DNA of 64,000 nucleotides from Oxalobacter formigenes (GTDB lineage Bacteria; Pseudomonadota; Gammaproteobacteria; Burkholderiales; Burkholderiaceae_D): NCBI RefSeq assembly GCF_027158485.1, contig NZ_JAMKYJ010000011.1; one strand, written 5' to 3'. The notes under the pieces are model-generated. The model was not told the origin of the DNA. It did no database searches and saw only the letters and a program-made list of their open reading frames with translations. How positions within the stretch are numbered: position 1 is the stretch's first letter; the number at the start of each line of letters is the position of its first letter. Below, piece after piece: positions 44,142-53,780 of this stretch. The translations under genes were made by a program, and so were the position numbers.

Positions 44142-44202
44142 CGGTCAAAATCCTCAAAGTATGATTTGAACGGTATGAATACCGGACACTTCGGTGGCAC
44201 GA

Positions 44203-44691
44203 TTACTCGACCGGAATACTCCTGATCGTTTCACTTACCGCTTTTGGCAGACGGATCGTCAGAACGCCATTGACATAGCTGGCCTGCGCTTTTTCACTAT
44301 CTACATTTTTCGGCAGCGTGACGGTTCGTTCGAACGCTCCATAAGCCCGCTCGACAACGTAGAAATTGCTGCTCGGCGTTTCACGCACAGACCGTTTTTC
44401 ACCACGGATGAACAAGGTATTGCCTATCACCTGAATGGAACAGTTTTCTTTTTCCACTCCCGGCATTTCAACCCGGACGATCAGCTCGGTAGCCGTTTCT
44501 TCCAGTTCCACGGCCATGATGCCCCAATGTGGGAAAGCAATTTCCTGATCGGGATAATCGTCACGTTCATAATGAACCAGTGCATTGCTGCAACGGCTCA
44601 ACAATTCACGCCAGCCGTCGGACAAACTTTCCCAGGCACGATTCAATTCGCGGCCGATATTTTTTCCGGCCTGTTTTAAAGAATCCAGCAT
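44203..44691 (-). CDS. Small heat-shock protein, Hsp20 family (long N-terminal arm)
   Basis: 162 aa from ATG 44691, which has GGAGG 6 nt upstream; an ORF extension to 44763 lacks support. A helical, amphipathic N-terminal arm (MLDSLKQAGKNIGREL) precedes the alpha-crystallin domain (ELIVRVEMPGVEKENCSIQV … NGVLTIRLPK). Near the C-terminus, IRSIPVE could act as the IxI-like anchor for oligomers. It is a second, diverged Hsp20 about 3 kb from the one beside lon. Confidence 0.9.
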   Translation of the reverse strand: MLDSLKQAGKNIGRELNRAWESLSDGWRELLSRCSNALVHYERDDYPDQEIAFPHWGIMAVELEETATELIVRVEMPGVEKENCSIQVIGNTLFIRGEKRSVRETPSSNFYVVERAYGAFERTVTLPKNVDSEKAQASYVNGVLTIRLPKAVSETIRSIPVE

Positions 44692-44775
44692 AAATCCTCC
44701 CTGAATCTGTTGATAGAAAGACATTAACTGCTGCGTTTCAATAATAACGTAAATTTCCGGCAAACCGGTAATTCT

Positions 44776-45048
44776 TTACTTCTTCTCCGGAGTGTATCCT
44801 TCAGCCTGATCGGCGCCTTCTCCGAAAAAGTGGTTTTCCATCTGTTCTTTCAGATATTCGCGCGCTTTGGGATCGGCCAGATTCAGACGGTATTCATTCA
44901 CCAGCATGGTCTGCAATCTGACCCATGCCTCCCAGGCTTCCTTTGAAACGTTTTCATAGATTTTCTTGCCGAGCTCTCCCGGATAAGGTGGGAAGTCTAA
45001 CCCTTCGGCTTCCTTATTCAGTTTGATGCATTGAACCATTCTCGCCAT
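44776..45048 (-). CDS. yggX: Fe(2+)-trafficking protein YggX
   Basis: Small protein (90 aa) that protects iron-sulfur clusters and limits labile iron. It begins MARMVQCIKLNKEAEGLDFPP, with the conserved single Cys7, and contains YPGELGKKIYENVSKEAWEAW and MLVNEYRLNLADPKAREYL, all typical of YggX. It is encoded just downstream of argA on the same strand, a common beta-proteobacterial neighbour. Confidence 0.97.
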   Translation of the reverse strand: MARMVQCIKLNKEAEGLDFPPYPGELGKKIYENVSKEAWEAWVRLQTMLVNEYRLNLADPKAREYLKEQMENHFFGEGADQAEGYTPEKK

Positions 45049-45095
45049 GCTGTTCTCCTAAATAATATGCTTTCTTTTTGAGCAGCGAATGCCCG

Positions 45096-46400
45096 TTAAA
45101 GTTTCTTCATCAATACTTGCGACTTGCGTTGCCAGTTGTATATCCTTTGCCGGTCTTTCGGCAGTTCATCCACGCTGGCATAGACGAATCCGCGTCGCAG
45201 GAACCAGTGCGCCGTCTGTGTCGTCAAAATGAACAGTGTCTTGAATCCCTGGGCCCGTGCCCGGTTTTCAATGTGGTGCAGGATTCGTTCACCATCTCCT
45301 TCACCCTGAATATCCGGATCGACAATCAGGCAAGCCATTTCCGCCATTTTTTCGGCCGGGAAAGGATACAGGGCGGCACATCCGAAAATCACTCCATCAT
45401 GTTCGATCACGGAGAAATTTTCGATCTCACGCTCGAGCAATTCCCGTCCGCGTTTGACGAGCGTCCCGTTCTCTTCGTAGGGCTCGATCAATTTTAAAAT
45501 GGAACCGACGTCCTTGATGGTCGCTTCGCGCAAACTTTCGACATTTTCGTATGTCACCATCGTTCCGATACCGTCATGCGTGAACAATTCCTGCAAAACG
45601 GCTCCGTTCATCGCAAATGGAACGATATGGGCACGCGGCGTTCCGCCGATGCAGGCTTTTGCGGAATAACGCAGGTAATCTGCAGCTTCTTCTGAAAGAT
45701 GACCGGTTTTGAGAATTCCCTCGACCTGATGGGAGGTCACTTCGCGCACTTCATTTCCATTGATGTCTTTTATGATCGGTGTTTCCGTCATGAATATCAG
45801 CTTGTGTGCATGCAGGGCCAGTGCAGCCGACACGGCAACGTCTTCCATTCGCACATTGAACGCCTCGCCCGTCGGCGAATAGCCCAATGGGGACAGGAGG
45901 ATCAGATCACCCTGTGCCAGAATCGGATGGATACTGTCGTATGCTATCTTGCGCACTTTCCCTGTCCATTTCAGGTCGATCCCGTCCAGAATACCCAAGG
46001 GTGTCGCCGTCACGAAATTACCCGACACAATCCGTATTTCCGCATGGGCCATCGGGGTGTTGGGAAGGCCCTGACTGAACGCCGCCTCGATATCCATCCT
46101 GAGCTCACCGGCCGCTTCCTTGGCGCACTCCAGCGCTTCGGGATCCGTTATGCGGCTGCCGTTATAGTAATGGCTTTTCACATGACGCAATTCCAGCTGT
46201 TCCTCAACCTGCGGGCGCGAACCGTGTACCAGAACGACCTTGATGCCCAGCGCATGTAACAATGACAAGTCGTGTGCCAGCACGGGAAGCGCCCCCGCCT
46301 TGACCAGCTCGCCAGGGAAAGCGACGACAAACGTCTGGCCACGAAACGAATGGATATAAGGAGCGACGGAACGAAGCCACTCGACGAATTGTTCTTCCAT
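45096..46400 (-). CDS. argA: Amino-acid N-acetyltransferase (N-acetylglutamate synthase)
   Basis: First step of arginine synthesis. The N-terminal amino-acid-kinase-like domain (residues ~1-285, with VLVHGSRPQVEEQL) provides arginine feedback. The C-terminal GNAT domain (VDPDIQGEGDGERILHHIENRA) carries acetyl transfer. 434 aa from ATG 46400 (MEEQFVEWLR); an upstream TTG would add five residues. The 100 bp to the divergent hrpA contains both promoters. Confidence 0.95.
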   Translation of the reverse strand: MEEQFVEWLRSVAPYIHSFRGQTFVVAFPGELVKAGALPVLAHDLSLLHALGIKVVLVHGSRPQVEEQLELRHVKSHYYNGSRITDPEALECAKEAAGELRMDIEAAFSQGLPNTPMAHAEIRIVSGNFVTATPLGILDGIDLKWTGKVRKIAYDSIHPILAQGDLILLSPLGYSPTGEAFNVRMEDVAVSAALALHAHKLIFMTETPIIKDINGNEVREVTSHQVEGILKTGHLSEEAADYLRYSAKACIGGTPRAHIVPFAMNGAVLQELFTHDGIGTMVTYENVESLREATIKDVGSILKLIEPYEENGTLVKRGRELLEREIENFSVIEHDGVIFGCAALYPFPAEKMAEMACLIVDPDIQGEGDGERILHHIENRARAQGFKTLFILTTQTAHWFLRRGFVYASVDELPKDRQRIYNWQRKSQVLMKKL

Positions 46401-46500
46401 ATCGGAATCACCCAAAAATTGATTGAACGTCCGGCGAGTTCCTCTGGCGGACGGTTTTCATTAAAAAAGCCATTATGAGACATTAAAACATCTTTACGAT

Positions 46501-46506
46501 TATAAT
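46501..46506 (+). promoter_or_regulatory. Perfect -10 box immediately before hrpA
   Basis: TATAAT at 46501-46506 lies 10 bp before ATG 46517, so a transcript from it would have almost no leader. The -35 region is poor. Confidence 0.4.
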
Positions 46507-46516
46507 GCGCAGCGAC

Positions 46517-49500
46517 ATGAGTGCTTCTGAATCTTTATCCAAAAAACCACGTTTGACTGCGCATCCGCAACCTGAAAAGGCGGAAAAACCACGCAATCCG
46601 CTTCCTGCAATTACCTATCCGGAAGAACTGCCTGTTTCTGCAAAACGCGATGATATTGCACGCGCGATACAAAACCATCAGGTCATCGTGGTTTGCGGCG
46701 AAACCGGTTCAGGCAAAACGACACAGCTTCCCAAAATCTGTCTGGAACTGGGTCGTGGTCAAAACGGGTTGATCGGCCATACACAACCCCGCCGGATTGC
46801 CGCCAGTTCGACGGCGGGCCGCATTGCCCGTGAACTGAATTCGCCTACGGGTGAAATTGTCGGCTACAAAATCCGTTTTACCGACAAGTTACAGACAGGC
46901 GCTTCCGTCAAACTGATGACAGACGGTATTTTGCTGGCGGAAACGCAAAACGATCGCCTGCTGAAACAGTACGACACGATCATTATCGATGAAGCGCATG
47001 AACGTAGCCTGAACATCGATTTCCTGCTCGGCTATCTGAAACAGCTCTTGCCGAAAAGGCCCGACCTGAAAATCATCATCACGTCCGCCACCATCGATGC
47101 CGAACGTTTTGCAAAACATTTCACGATCGGTGACAAGACCGTTCCGATCATCGAAGTGTCCGGCCGGCTTTATCCTGTCGAAATCCGCTATCGGCCCATC
47201 ATCGATGACAAGCCATCCGAAACGTCAGAAAAAAACAGGAACGATCCAAGGCAAAGCCGTGACCTGATGGATGCGATTGTCGATGCCGTCGACGAACTCT
47301 TTCGGACTGGATCGGGCGACACACTCGTTTTCCTGCCCGGTGAGCGGGAAATCCGCGACGCGGCGGAAATCCTGAGAAAACATCATCCGGCCCATGTGCA
47401 GATTCTGCCGCTCTACGCTCGCCTGTCTGCGCAGGAACAGGAACGGATTTTCAAACCGGGCAATGGCAGGCGAATCATTCTGGCGACCAACGTCGCTGAA
47501 ACGTCTCTGACCGTTCCGGGCATCCGCTTTGTCATCGATACCGGACTTGCCCGCGTCAAACGTTACAGCTACCGGAACAAGGTCGAGCAGCTGCATATCG
47601 AATCCATCGCACAAGCCGCCGCAAACCAGCGTGCAGGTCGTTGCGGTCGTGTCGCTTCCGGCATTTGCATCCGGCTTTACGATGAACAGGATTACCTGCA
47701 ACGGCAGCCTTATACGACGCCTGAAATCCTGCGTTCGTCACTCGCCTCCGTCATCCTCAGGATGAAGTCGTTAAAGCTGGGCGACATTGAAACCTTTCCT
47801 TTTCTGGAACCGCCGTTAAAACGCGCGATTGCTGACGGTTACCAGCTTTTGCAGGAACTGGGAGCGCTCGACGATATGAACCGGATGACGCCGGTCGGAC
47901 GTGAGCTGGCCCAATTGCCGCTCGATCCGCGTATCGGCAGAATGATTCTGGCTGCGCGTGACCATCAATGCCTGAAGGAAACACTGATCATTTCGGCTGC
48001 CCTGTCCATTCAGGACCCGCGCGACAGGCCTATTGAAGCGCAGGAAGCGGCCGATAACGCCCATAAAAAATTCGTCGATGTTCGTTCCGAATTCCTGAGC
48101 CACCTGAAAATATGGAAATGGTTCGAAGACGCTGTTGAAAACAAGAAATCGAACCGTCTGTTAAACGAGAACTGCCGTGCCAACTTTCTTTCGCATCTCC
48201 GGTTGCGCGAGTGGCGGGACATTCACTCGCAGCTTTTGACGATCGTTCGCGAACGGGGCTGGCGACTGAATGAAACAGATGCCACATATGAGCAACTACA
48301 TCTGGCCCTTCTGACCGGACTTTTGGGAAATATCGGGTGTAAAAGCGAAGATTCATCGGTTTTTCTCGGCGCTCGCGGGATTCGTTTTCAGATCTGGCCC
48401 GGTTCTGCATTAGCCCGCAAGAACGGCCGCTGGATTATGGCAGCCGAACTTGTCGATACCAGCCGTCTCTACGCCCGCTGCATCGCGCAGATCCAGCCGG
48501 AATGGCTGGAAAAAGTCGGCAGCCACTTATTGAAAAAATCATGGGGCGATGCCCACTGGGAAAAGAAACCGGCACAGGTTACGGCATTCGAACGTGCAAC
48601 CCTTTATGGACTTGTCGTTTACAGTCACCGGCGCGTTCATTACGGGCATATCAATCCAAAAGAAGCACGCGACATCTTTATTCGCGAAGCATTGGTAAAC
48701 GGGGATTTCGAGAGCAAGGCGCCTTTTTACCTGCACAACCAGAAACTGATGCGCGAAATCGAAAATCTGGAACACAAATCCCGAAGAACAGACGTGCTGG
48801 TAGACGACAGCCTGATTGCCGCCTTCTACGACAAGCATATTCCTGAAACGGTTTTCAACGGTTTTTCCTTTGAAAAATGGCTCAAGGAGGCCACACGGGA
48901 AAATCCCAAACTGCTGTTTCTGGATCGTGATGACCTGATGCGCCATGAGGCAGCCGGGATCACGACCGAGCTTTTCCCCAAAACGTTTTCTCACTCGGGT
49001 ATCGACATGACTCTGAACTATCATTTCGAGCCCGGCAATCCCCGTGACGGAATTACCCTGAACATTCCCATCTATGCACTGAACCAGCTCGACGCCCAGC
49101 GTTGCGAGTGGCTGGTTTTAGGCATGCTGAAGGAAAAAACCCAGTTGCTGATCAAGTCGCTCCCGCAAAGAATCCGCCGGAATTGCGTCCCCTTGCCGGA
49201 ATATTCAGCCGGATTTGTCGATCGTATCCTTGAAAAAAACGCTTTCGGTTCCGGTCCATTGGTCGAGGCGCTTATTGAAGACATCCGTTCGGAAACGAAC
49301 GCTGTTGCAAAAACGGACGACTTCAGACTGGAAACCTTGCCCTCCCATCTTTTCATGAATTTCCGGGTAGTCGATGAACATGGAAGAATGCTGGAAATGT
49401 CCAGAAACCTTTCCGCTCTTCAGGCAGAGTTCAGTCATGAAGCCCGTTCGTCTTTCCAGCAACTGGCTGAAAAACAGGCTCACCGGATTTCAGAAAAGAA

Positions 49501-50416
49501 TCCAAAGGAAACGCCTTCTCCAGCAGCGTTCGCCAGCGCCGGAACAATGGACAAGCCTCCTGAAAGAATCACGACATGGAACTTTGAACCATTACCTGAA
49601 CTGCTTGAAATTACCCGGGGCAAACAGACGCTCTTCGGGTATCCTGCTCTGGTTGATAAAGAAACACATTGTGAAATCGAGGTTTTCGATGAACCCGCAC
49701 TGGCAAAACAAATGCACCATGCGGGCTTGCGTCGTCTCTTTACCCTGCAACTGAAAGACCAGCTCAAATTCCTGTCCAAAAATATCAGCGGCCTGACCCA
49801 GATGGGAATGCAGTTCATCAAACTCGGTTCACAGGAAGAATTACGGGACCAGCTCCTGCAGGCGGCAGTCGATTCCACTTTCATGGTGTCTCCGTTACCG
49901 AAGACGCAAACCGAATTCGAGAAACGGAAAAATGAAGGAAAAGCCCGTCTGGGTCTGATCGCGAATGAAATCGCCCGGCTGGCATCCCAGATCCTTTCCG
50001 AGTACCAGAATCTTCAAAAGAAACTGCCTGCGATCCGCGCGCATGAACAAACGCTGGAAGATATCAACCAGCAGGTCAGCCAGCTGGTCACCAAACGTTT
50101 CATCACCGAAAACGATCTGGAAAGGCTGAAACATTTCCCCCGTTATCTGAAAGCCTGCAATGTCCGTATCGACAAATGCCGAAACGAACCGCAAAAAGAC
50201 AAGGCGCTCATGGGTAGCTGGCAGCAGGTTGCGACACCTTACCAGCGTGCGCTTCGGGATTCAAAACAGTCCAAAGCCCGGTTTGACCCGAAAATGCTGG
50301 AATATCGCTGGCTTCTGGAAGAGTTGAGAGTATCCCTTTTCGCGCAGGAGTTACGCACTCCTTTCCCGGTTTCAGTCAAGCGGCTGCAAAAAGTCTGGGA
50401 TACCCTGCAAAGATAG
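46517..50416 (+). CDS. hrpA: ATP-dependent RNA helicase HrpA (DEAH family)
   Basis: Very long DEAH-box helicase (1299 aa) that acts on structured mRNA and, in E. coli, on stalled ribosomes. Walker A GETGSGKT (61-68) and DEAH (158-161) in IIIDEAHERSLNID are present, as are SATIDAERF and QRAGRCGR. A helicase-associated HA2/OB region and the long DUF3418 C-terminal domain follow. I start at ATG 46517 (MSASESLSKK) because a perfect -10 box covers the alternative ATG 46505. That choice affects only four residues. Confidence 0.96.
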   Translation: MSASESLSKKPRLTAHPQPEKAEKPRNPLPAITYPEELPVSAKRDDIARAIQNHQVIVVCGETGSGKTTQLPKICLELGRGQNGLIGHTQPRRIAASSTAGRIARELNSPTGEIVGYKIRFTDKLQTGASVKLMTDGILLAETQNDRLLKQYDTIIIDEAHERSLNIDFLLGYLKQLLPKRPDLKIIITSATIDAERFAKHFTIGDKTVPIIEVSGRLYPVEIRYRPIIDDKPSETSEKNRNDPRQSRDLMDAIVDAVDELFRTGSGDTLVFLPGEREIRDAAEILRKHHPAHVQILPLYARLSAQEQERIFKPGNGRRIILATNVAETSLTVPGIRFVIDTGLARVKRYSYRNKVEQLHIESIAQAAANQRAGRCGRVASGICIRLYDEQDYLQRQPYTTPEILRSSLASVILRMKSLKLGDIETFPFLEPPLKRAIADGYQLLQELGALDDMNRMTPVGRELAQLPLDPRIGRMILAARDHQCLKETLIISAALSIQDPRDRPIEAQEAADNAHKKFVDVRSEFLSHLKIWKWFEDAVENKKSNRLLNENCRANFLSHLRLREWRDIHSQLLTIVRERGWRLNETDATYEQLHLALLTGLLGNIGCKSEDSSVFLGARGIRFQIWPGSALARKNGRWIMAAELVDTSRLYARCIAQIQPEWLEKVGSHLLKKSWGDAHWEKKPAQVTAFERATLYGLVVYSHRRVHYGHINPKEARDIFIREALVNGDFESKAPFYLHNQKLMREIENLEHKSRRTDVLVDDSLIAAFYDKHIPETVFNGFSFEKWLKEATRENPKLLFLDRDDLMRHEAAGITTELFPKTFSHSGIDMTLNYHFEPGNPRDGITLNIPIYALNQLDAQRCEWLVLGMLKEKTQLLIKSLPQRIRRNCVPLPEYSAGFVDRILEKNAFGSGPLVEALIEDIRSETNAVAKTDDFRLETLPSHLFMNFRVVDEHGRMLEMSRNLSALQAEFSHEARSSFQQLAEKQAHRISEKNPKETPSPAAFASAGTMDKPPERITTWNFEPLPELLEITRGKQTLFGYPALVDKETHCEIEVFDEPALAKQMHHAGLRRLFTLQLKDQLKFLSKNISGLTQMGMQFIKLGSQEELRDQLLQAAVDSTFMVSPLPKTQTEFEKRKNEGKARLGLIANEIARLASQILSEYQNLQKKLPAIRAHEQTLEDINQQVSQLVTKRFITENDLERLKHFPRYLKACNVRIDKCRNEPQKDKALMGSWQQVATPYQRALRDSKQSKARFDPKMLEYRWLLEELRVSLFAQELRTPFPVSVKRLQKVWDTLQR

Positions 50417-50428
50417 AGAAAACGTCGT

Positions 50429-51370
50429 TTACAATTCGTAGTCAGAGCCTTCACCGGCCAAAGCCTTTTCGACCAGCTTGCGATTCAGGTTGGGCGAAAT
50501 CATTTCGATGAAAGCATAGATGTAACTGCGCAGATAAGCGTTTTTCCGGATAAGGATACTGGAACGGCCGGTACCGAACAAATGGCCAACCGGTATTGAC
50601 CGCAGATTTTTGTCCCGCTCCGCGTCGAATGCCGTTCCGACAATAATACCGACGCCAAGCCCCAGTTCGACATAGGTCTTGATAACATCGGCATCGATCA
50701 CTTCAAGCAGAATGTCCGCCTTGATATTGCGTTGTTCGAAAACGCTTTCGATCCGGTTTCTGCCGTGAAAAACCCTGTCATACGTAATCAGGGGATATTT
50801 TGCGATTTCATCCAGAGTCAGCATCCTGGAATCGTTCAAGGGATGGTCCGGTTTGACGACCAGATGATATTCCCATTGATGGCACGGCAAGGTGACAAGG
50901 CCTTCTATTTCAGGGACACTGGCCGTCACGACAGCCAGGTTGGCCTGATCGAGCAATACCATTTCGGCGATATCTTCCACCTTCCGCTGCAATAGCGACA
51001 GGCGGACTTTAGGGTATTTCTGCATGAATGCCGGGATGATCTTGGGCAGGAAATAACGTGCCTGTGTATGTGATGCCGCAATAGTCAGGCTACCGGCATC
51101 CTGAGCGGCATACTCCTTGCCGATCCGTTTTAAGTCGTCGATTTCCTGCATGATCAGTTCGATCGAATTCAGGATCATTCTGCCGGGTTCGGTCAGGCCG
51201 CGAATACGTTTTCCATGACGGCGAAAAATATCAACCCCCAGTTCGTCCTCCAGCTCGATAATCGCTTTGGACACACCGGGTTGCGAAGTAAACAGGGCTT
51301 TTGCGGCATCGGTCAAATTGAAATTCTGTCTGACTGCTTCCCGCACAAAACGTAATTGGTGCAAATTCAT
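50429..51370 (-). CDS. cysB: LysR-type regulator CysB of sulfur assimilation
   Basis: 313 aa. The N-terminal winged helix-turn-helix MNLHQLRFVREAVRQNFNLT with LFTSQPGVSKAIIELEDELG is the CysB signature. The C-terminal periplasmic-binding-like domain senses N-acetylserine, made from CysE's product O-acetylserine, and activates the sulfate assimilation genes. It is convergent with hrpA, with only 12 bp between stops. The effector is assigned from the family. Confidence 0.95.
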   Translation of the reverse strand: MNLHQLRFVREAVRQNFNLTDAAKALFTSQPGVSKAIIELEDELGVDIFRRHGKRIRGLTEPGRMILNSIELIMQEIDDLKRIGKEYAAQDAGSLTIAASHTQARYFLPKIIPAFMQKYPKVRLSLLQRKVEDIAEMVLLDQANLAVVTASVPEIEGLVTLPCHQWEYHLVVKPDHPLNDSRMLTLDEIAKYPLITYDRVFHGRNRIESVFEQRNIKADILLEVIDADVIKTYVELGLGVGIIVGTAFDAERDKNLRSIPVGHLFGTGRSSILIRKNAYLRSYIYAFIEMISPNLNRKLVEKALAGEGSDYEL

Positions 51371-51470
51371 TGTATTTCTCGTTATATTCAGTCGCGTCTA
51401 TGATCGCGGCATTTTTTTGCCCGCAGTGAATTTTAAAGCATTCTGAAAGTTCGTGCTGACACAGGAAAAG

Positions 51471-52616
51471 CTAGTGCCTTTCCACCCACCAAAGCGCGAT
51501 AACGGCCGACAGAAAGAACAGTGCACTTGGAATGACAGCTGTTAAAAATGGGGGCCATGTGTTCAATAATCCGACATGGGAAAACAAATTGTTGATCAGG
51601 ATAAATGCCACACCGATCATGATACCTGAAAATATTTTCAGGCTGACCCCTCCTGACCGGAAATGCAGATAGGCAAATGGCAATGCCAGTGCCATCATAA
51701 CAAATACGGAAAATGGATAAATGATCTTTTTCCAGAAAGCCATCTGATAACTGGTCGCATCCTGCTTGTTTTCAACAAGATGTTGATTGTAAATGGCCAA
51801 TTCATAAGCGGACATCTTGTTGGCATCGACGGAAATGACAGACAGAATATCCGGCGTAATATCCGATACCATGATGAGAGAATCCAGTTTTTTTGTATTC
51901 AGACTGGGAGCGGAATCAGGAAATTTTTTATTTTTTGTATTGGCTGCCGTCAAATGCGATTCGACAACTTCATTCAGTTGCCATTCATGATTTCCAAGAT
52001 AACGGGCATTTTTTGCAGATACTGTCTTGGTCAATTCAAGATTGTCGTTGAATTCGTATAAACGGATCTGCTCAAGTGTTCCATCGGGCTGCATTTTTTT
52101 GACGTTCATGAAGCGGGACCCGATCACCGGGCCATCGATTCCATCTTTGCGAATGGTGTCTTTACTCCACATACCTGTCCGGAATCCATCACCGACGGCG
52201 CGACCGATCAGGTTATTCCTGAATTCAGTGGCAACCCGCGCCGAAACCGGTGTTATGACTTCTCCGACCAGAAAGGTGAACACCAGAAAAACAAGACCGA
52301 CCTTTGCCAGCATCCAGCAGGCGTCCAGCGTTGAAAGTGACGAAACCCGCATGATTGTATATTCGGAATTGGATGCAAACATGGCGAGGGCGTAAATCGT
52401 TCCGATCAAAACGGCAAATGGCATCAATTCATATATATAACCCGGGAAACCCAGAAGAATATAAATCAGGACATGCTGAAGCTGATAGCCTCCACGACCG
52501 ACTGAAGACAATTCTCCGATCAGATCGAAAAAAGCAAACAATCCCAGAAATGCAAACAGGACAAACAGGACAGATCTGAGGATCTGTGACAGAAAATAAC
52601 GTTGCAGGATCTTCAT
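51471..52616 (-). CDS. lptG: LPS export permease LptG
   Basis: Inner-membrane half of the LptB2FG ABC transporter that extracts LPS for transport to the outer membrane. 381 aa. Three helices precede a periplasmic beta-jellyroll (about residues 125-265) and three more follow it. The start MKILQRYFLSQILRSV is typical. The ATG overlaps the lptF stop by one base (TAATG), with AAAGGAG upstream, so translation is coupled. Confidence 0.96.
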   Translation of the reverse strand: MKILQRYFLSQILRSVLFVLFAFLGLFAFFDLIGELSSVGRGGYQLQHVLIYILLGFPGYIYELMPFAVLIGTIYALAMFASNSEYTIMRVSSLSTLDACWMLAKVGLVFLVFTFLVGEVITPVSARVATEFRNNLIGRAVGDGFRTGMWSKDTIRKDGIDGPVIGSRFMNVKKMQPDGTLEQIRLYEFNDNLELTKTVSAKNARYLGNHEWQLNEVVESHLTAANTKNKKFPDSAPSLNTKKLDSLIMVSDITPDILSVISVDANKMSAYELAIYNQHLVENKQDATSYQMAFWKKIIYPFSVFVMMALALPFAYLHFRSGGVSLKIFSGIMIGVAFILINNLFSHVGLLNTWPPFLTAVIPSALFFLSAVIALWWVERH

Positions 52617-53746
52617 TATTGTTTCTCCTTTCCCTGCAAACGTTTATGTTTCAAGCTCGATAGCAAAACATAGGGATGATATTTACTGTTCACTCCAAGA
52701 CGCCATGCGAACAATAGAACAATAACAAGCGCAACGATCAGATGTAATGGCCACCATGCCAGGCCGAACATTATCTTTTTCTGAACGACGTAAGCCTGCA
52801 TGAAACTCAATAGATTGCTGTACGTCATATACAGCAGGACAGCAATAATCAGGTTGAACGAGCGCCCCGCTCGCGGATTGACGAATCCAAGCGGAATACC
52901 CAGCAATATCAGCAGGATCGCCATGAACGGCAAGCCTATTCGCCATAAAAGTTCACCTTGCTTATGACTGTTAATATCGGTCATTAGCTCCATTGTCGTC
53001 ATGGATCGGGCAGAAACATTTGTTCCGGACATATCCGCCTTGGACGCAATATAGGCGGTATATTTATCGAAATCCATTATCCGGAAGCCGGACTGATCCG
53101 GCGTTTCTTCATATCGGATTCCATCATCCAGAACAATGAATTTTTCGCCCTTTTCATTCGTTTCGACAGTTCCTTCCTTGGATACGACCGTCGTGATGTT
53201 GCCGTTTCTTGTCGAATTGATGAACACGTTTTTGACCTTGTTCAGATCATCCGACATTTTTTCAACAAAAAAGACTCGCTGTGCGGCAGCGGATTCCTGG
53301 AATTTTCCCGGAGAGATTCTTGCAATGTCTTCCCGTTTTTCAAAACGTTCCCTGAATTCGGCGCTTTGTCGATACGCCCAGGGAGTTGCAAAAAACCCCA
53401 GAAGGGAAACCAGAACGACAATCGGAATGGCAAATTCGATGACCGGACGCAACCATCTGGTCAGACTCAAGCCTGACGCAAACCAGACGACCATCTCGGA
53501 ATCCTGATAACTTCTGGTTACGACGAGCAAAACCGAGACAAAACCGGTCAATATGAGTATGATCGGCAGGTAATTCAACGATGTGAAGCCTAAAAGTGCA
53601 AGGACGTCATCCGATGCAACTCTTCCCTTGGCTGCCTGTCCCAATATACGAATCAGCATCATCGTAATGGTAATCGTGAACAAAGTCATAAATACGCCAG
53701 CAGCTGTACTTATCAGTTCACGTTTTAGCGCTCGTTGAAAGATCAT
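52616..53746 (-). CDS. lptF: LPS export permease LptF
   Basis: Partner of LptG with the same 3+3 transmembrane layout around a periplasmic jellyroll domain. 376 aa, beginning MIFQRALKRELISTAAGVFM and ending in a basic tail. It is divergently transcribed from pepA with only 34 bp between start codons, the arrangement usual in proteobacteria, so the two promoters must overlap the coding edges. Confidence 0.96.
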   Translation of the reverse strand: MIFQRALKRELISTAAGVFMTLFTITITMMLIRILGQAAKGRVASDDVLALLGFTSLNYLPIILILTGFVSVLLVVTRSYQDSEMVVWFASGLSLTRWLRPVIEFAIPIVVLVSLLGFFATPWAYRQSAEFRERFEKREDIARISPGKFQESAAAQRVFFVEKMSDDLNKVKNVFINSTRNGNITTVVSKEGTVETNEKGEKFIVLDDGIRYEETPDQSGFRIMDFDKYTAYIASKADMSGTNVSARSMTTMELMTDINSHKQGELLWRIGLPFMAILLILLGIPLGFVNPRAGRSFNLIIAVLLYMTYSNLLSFMQAYVVQKKIMFGLAWWPLHLIVALVIVLLFAWRLGVNSKYHPYVLLSSLKHKRLQGKEKQ

Positions 53747-53780
53747 GAGAAGTTAAAAATGATACGTGGAGGATTAAACA

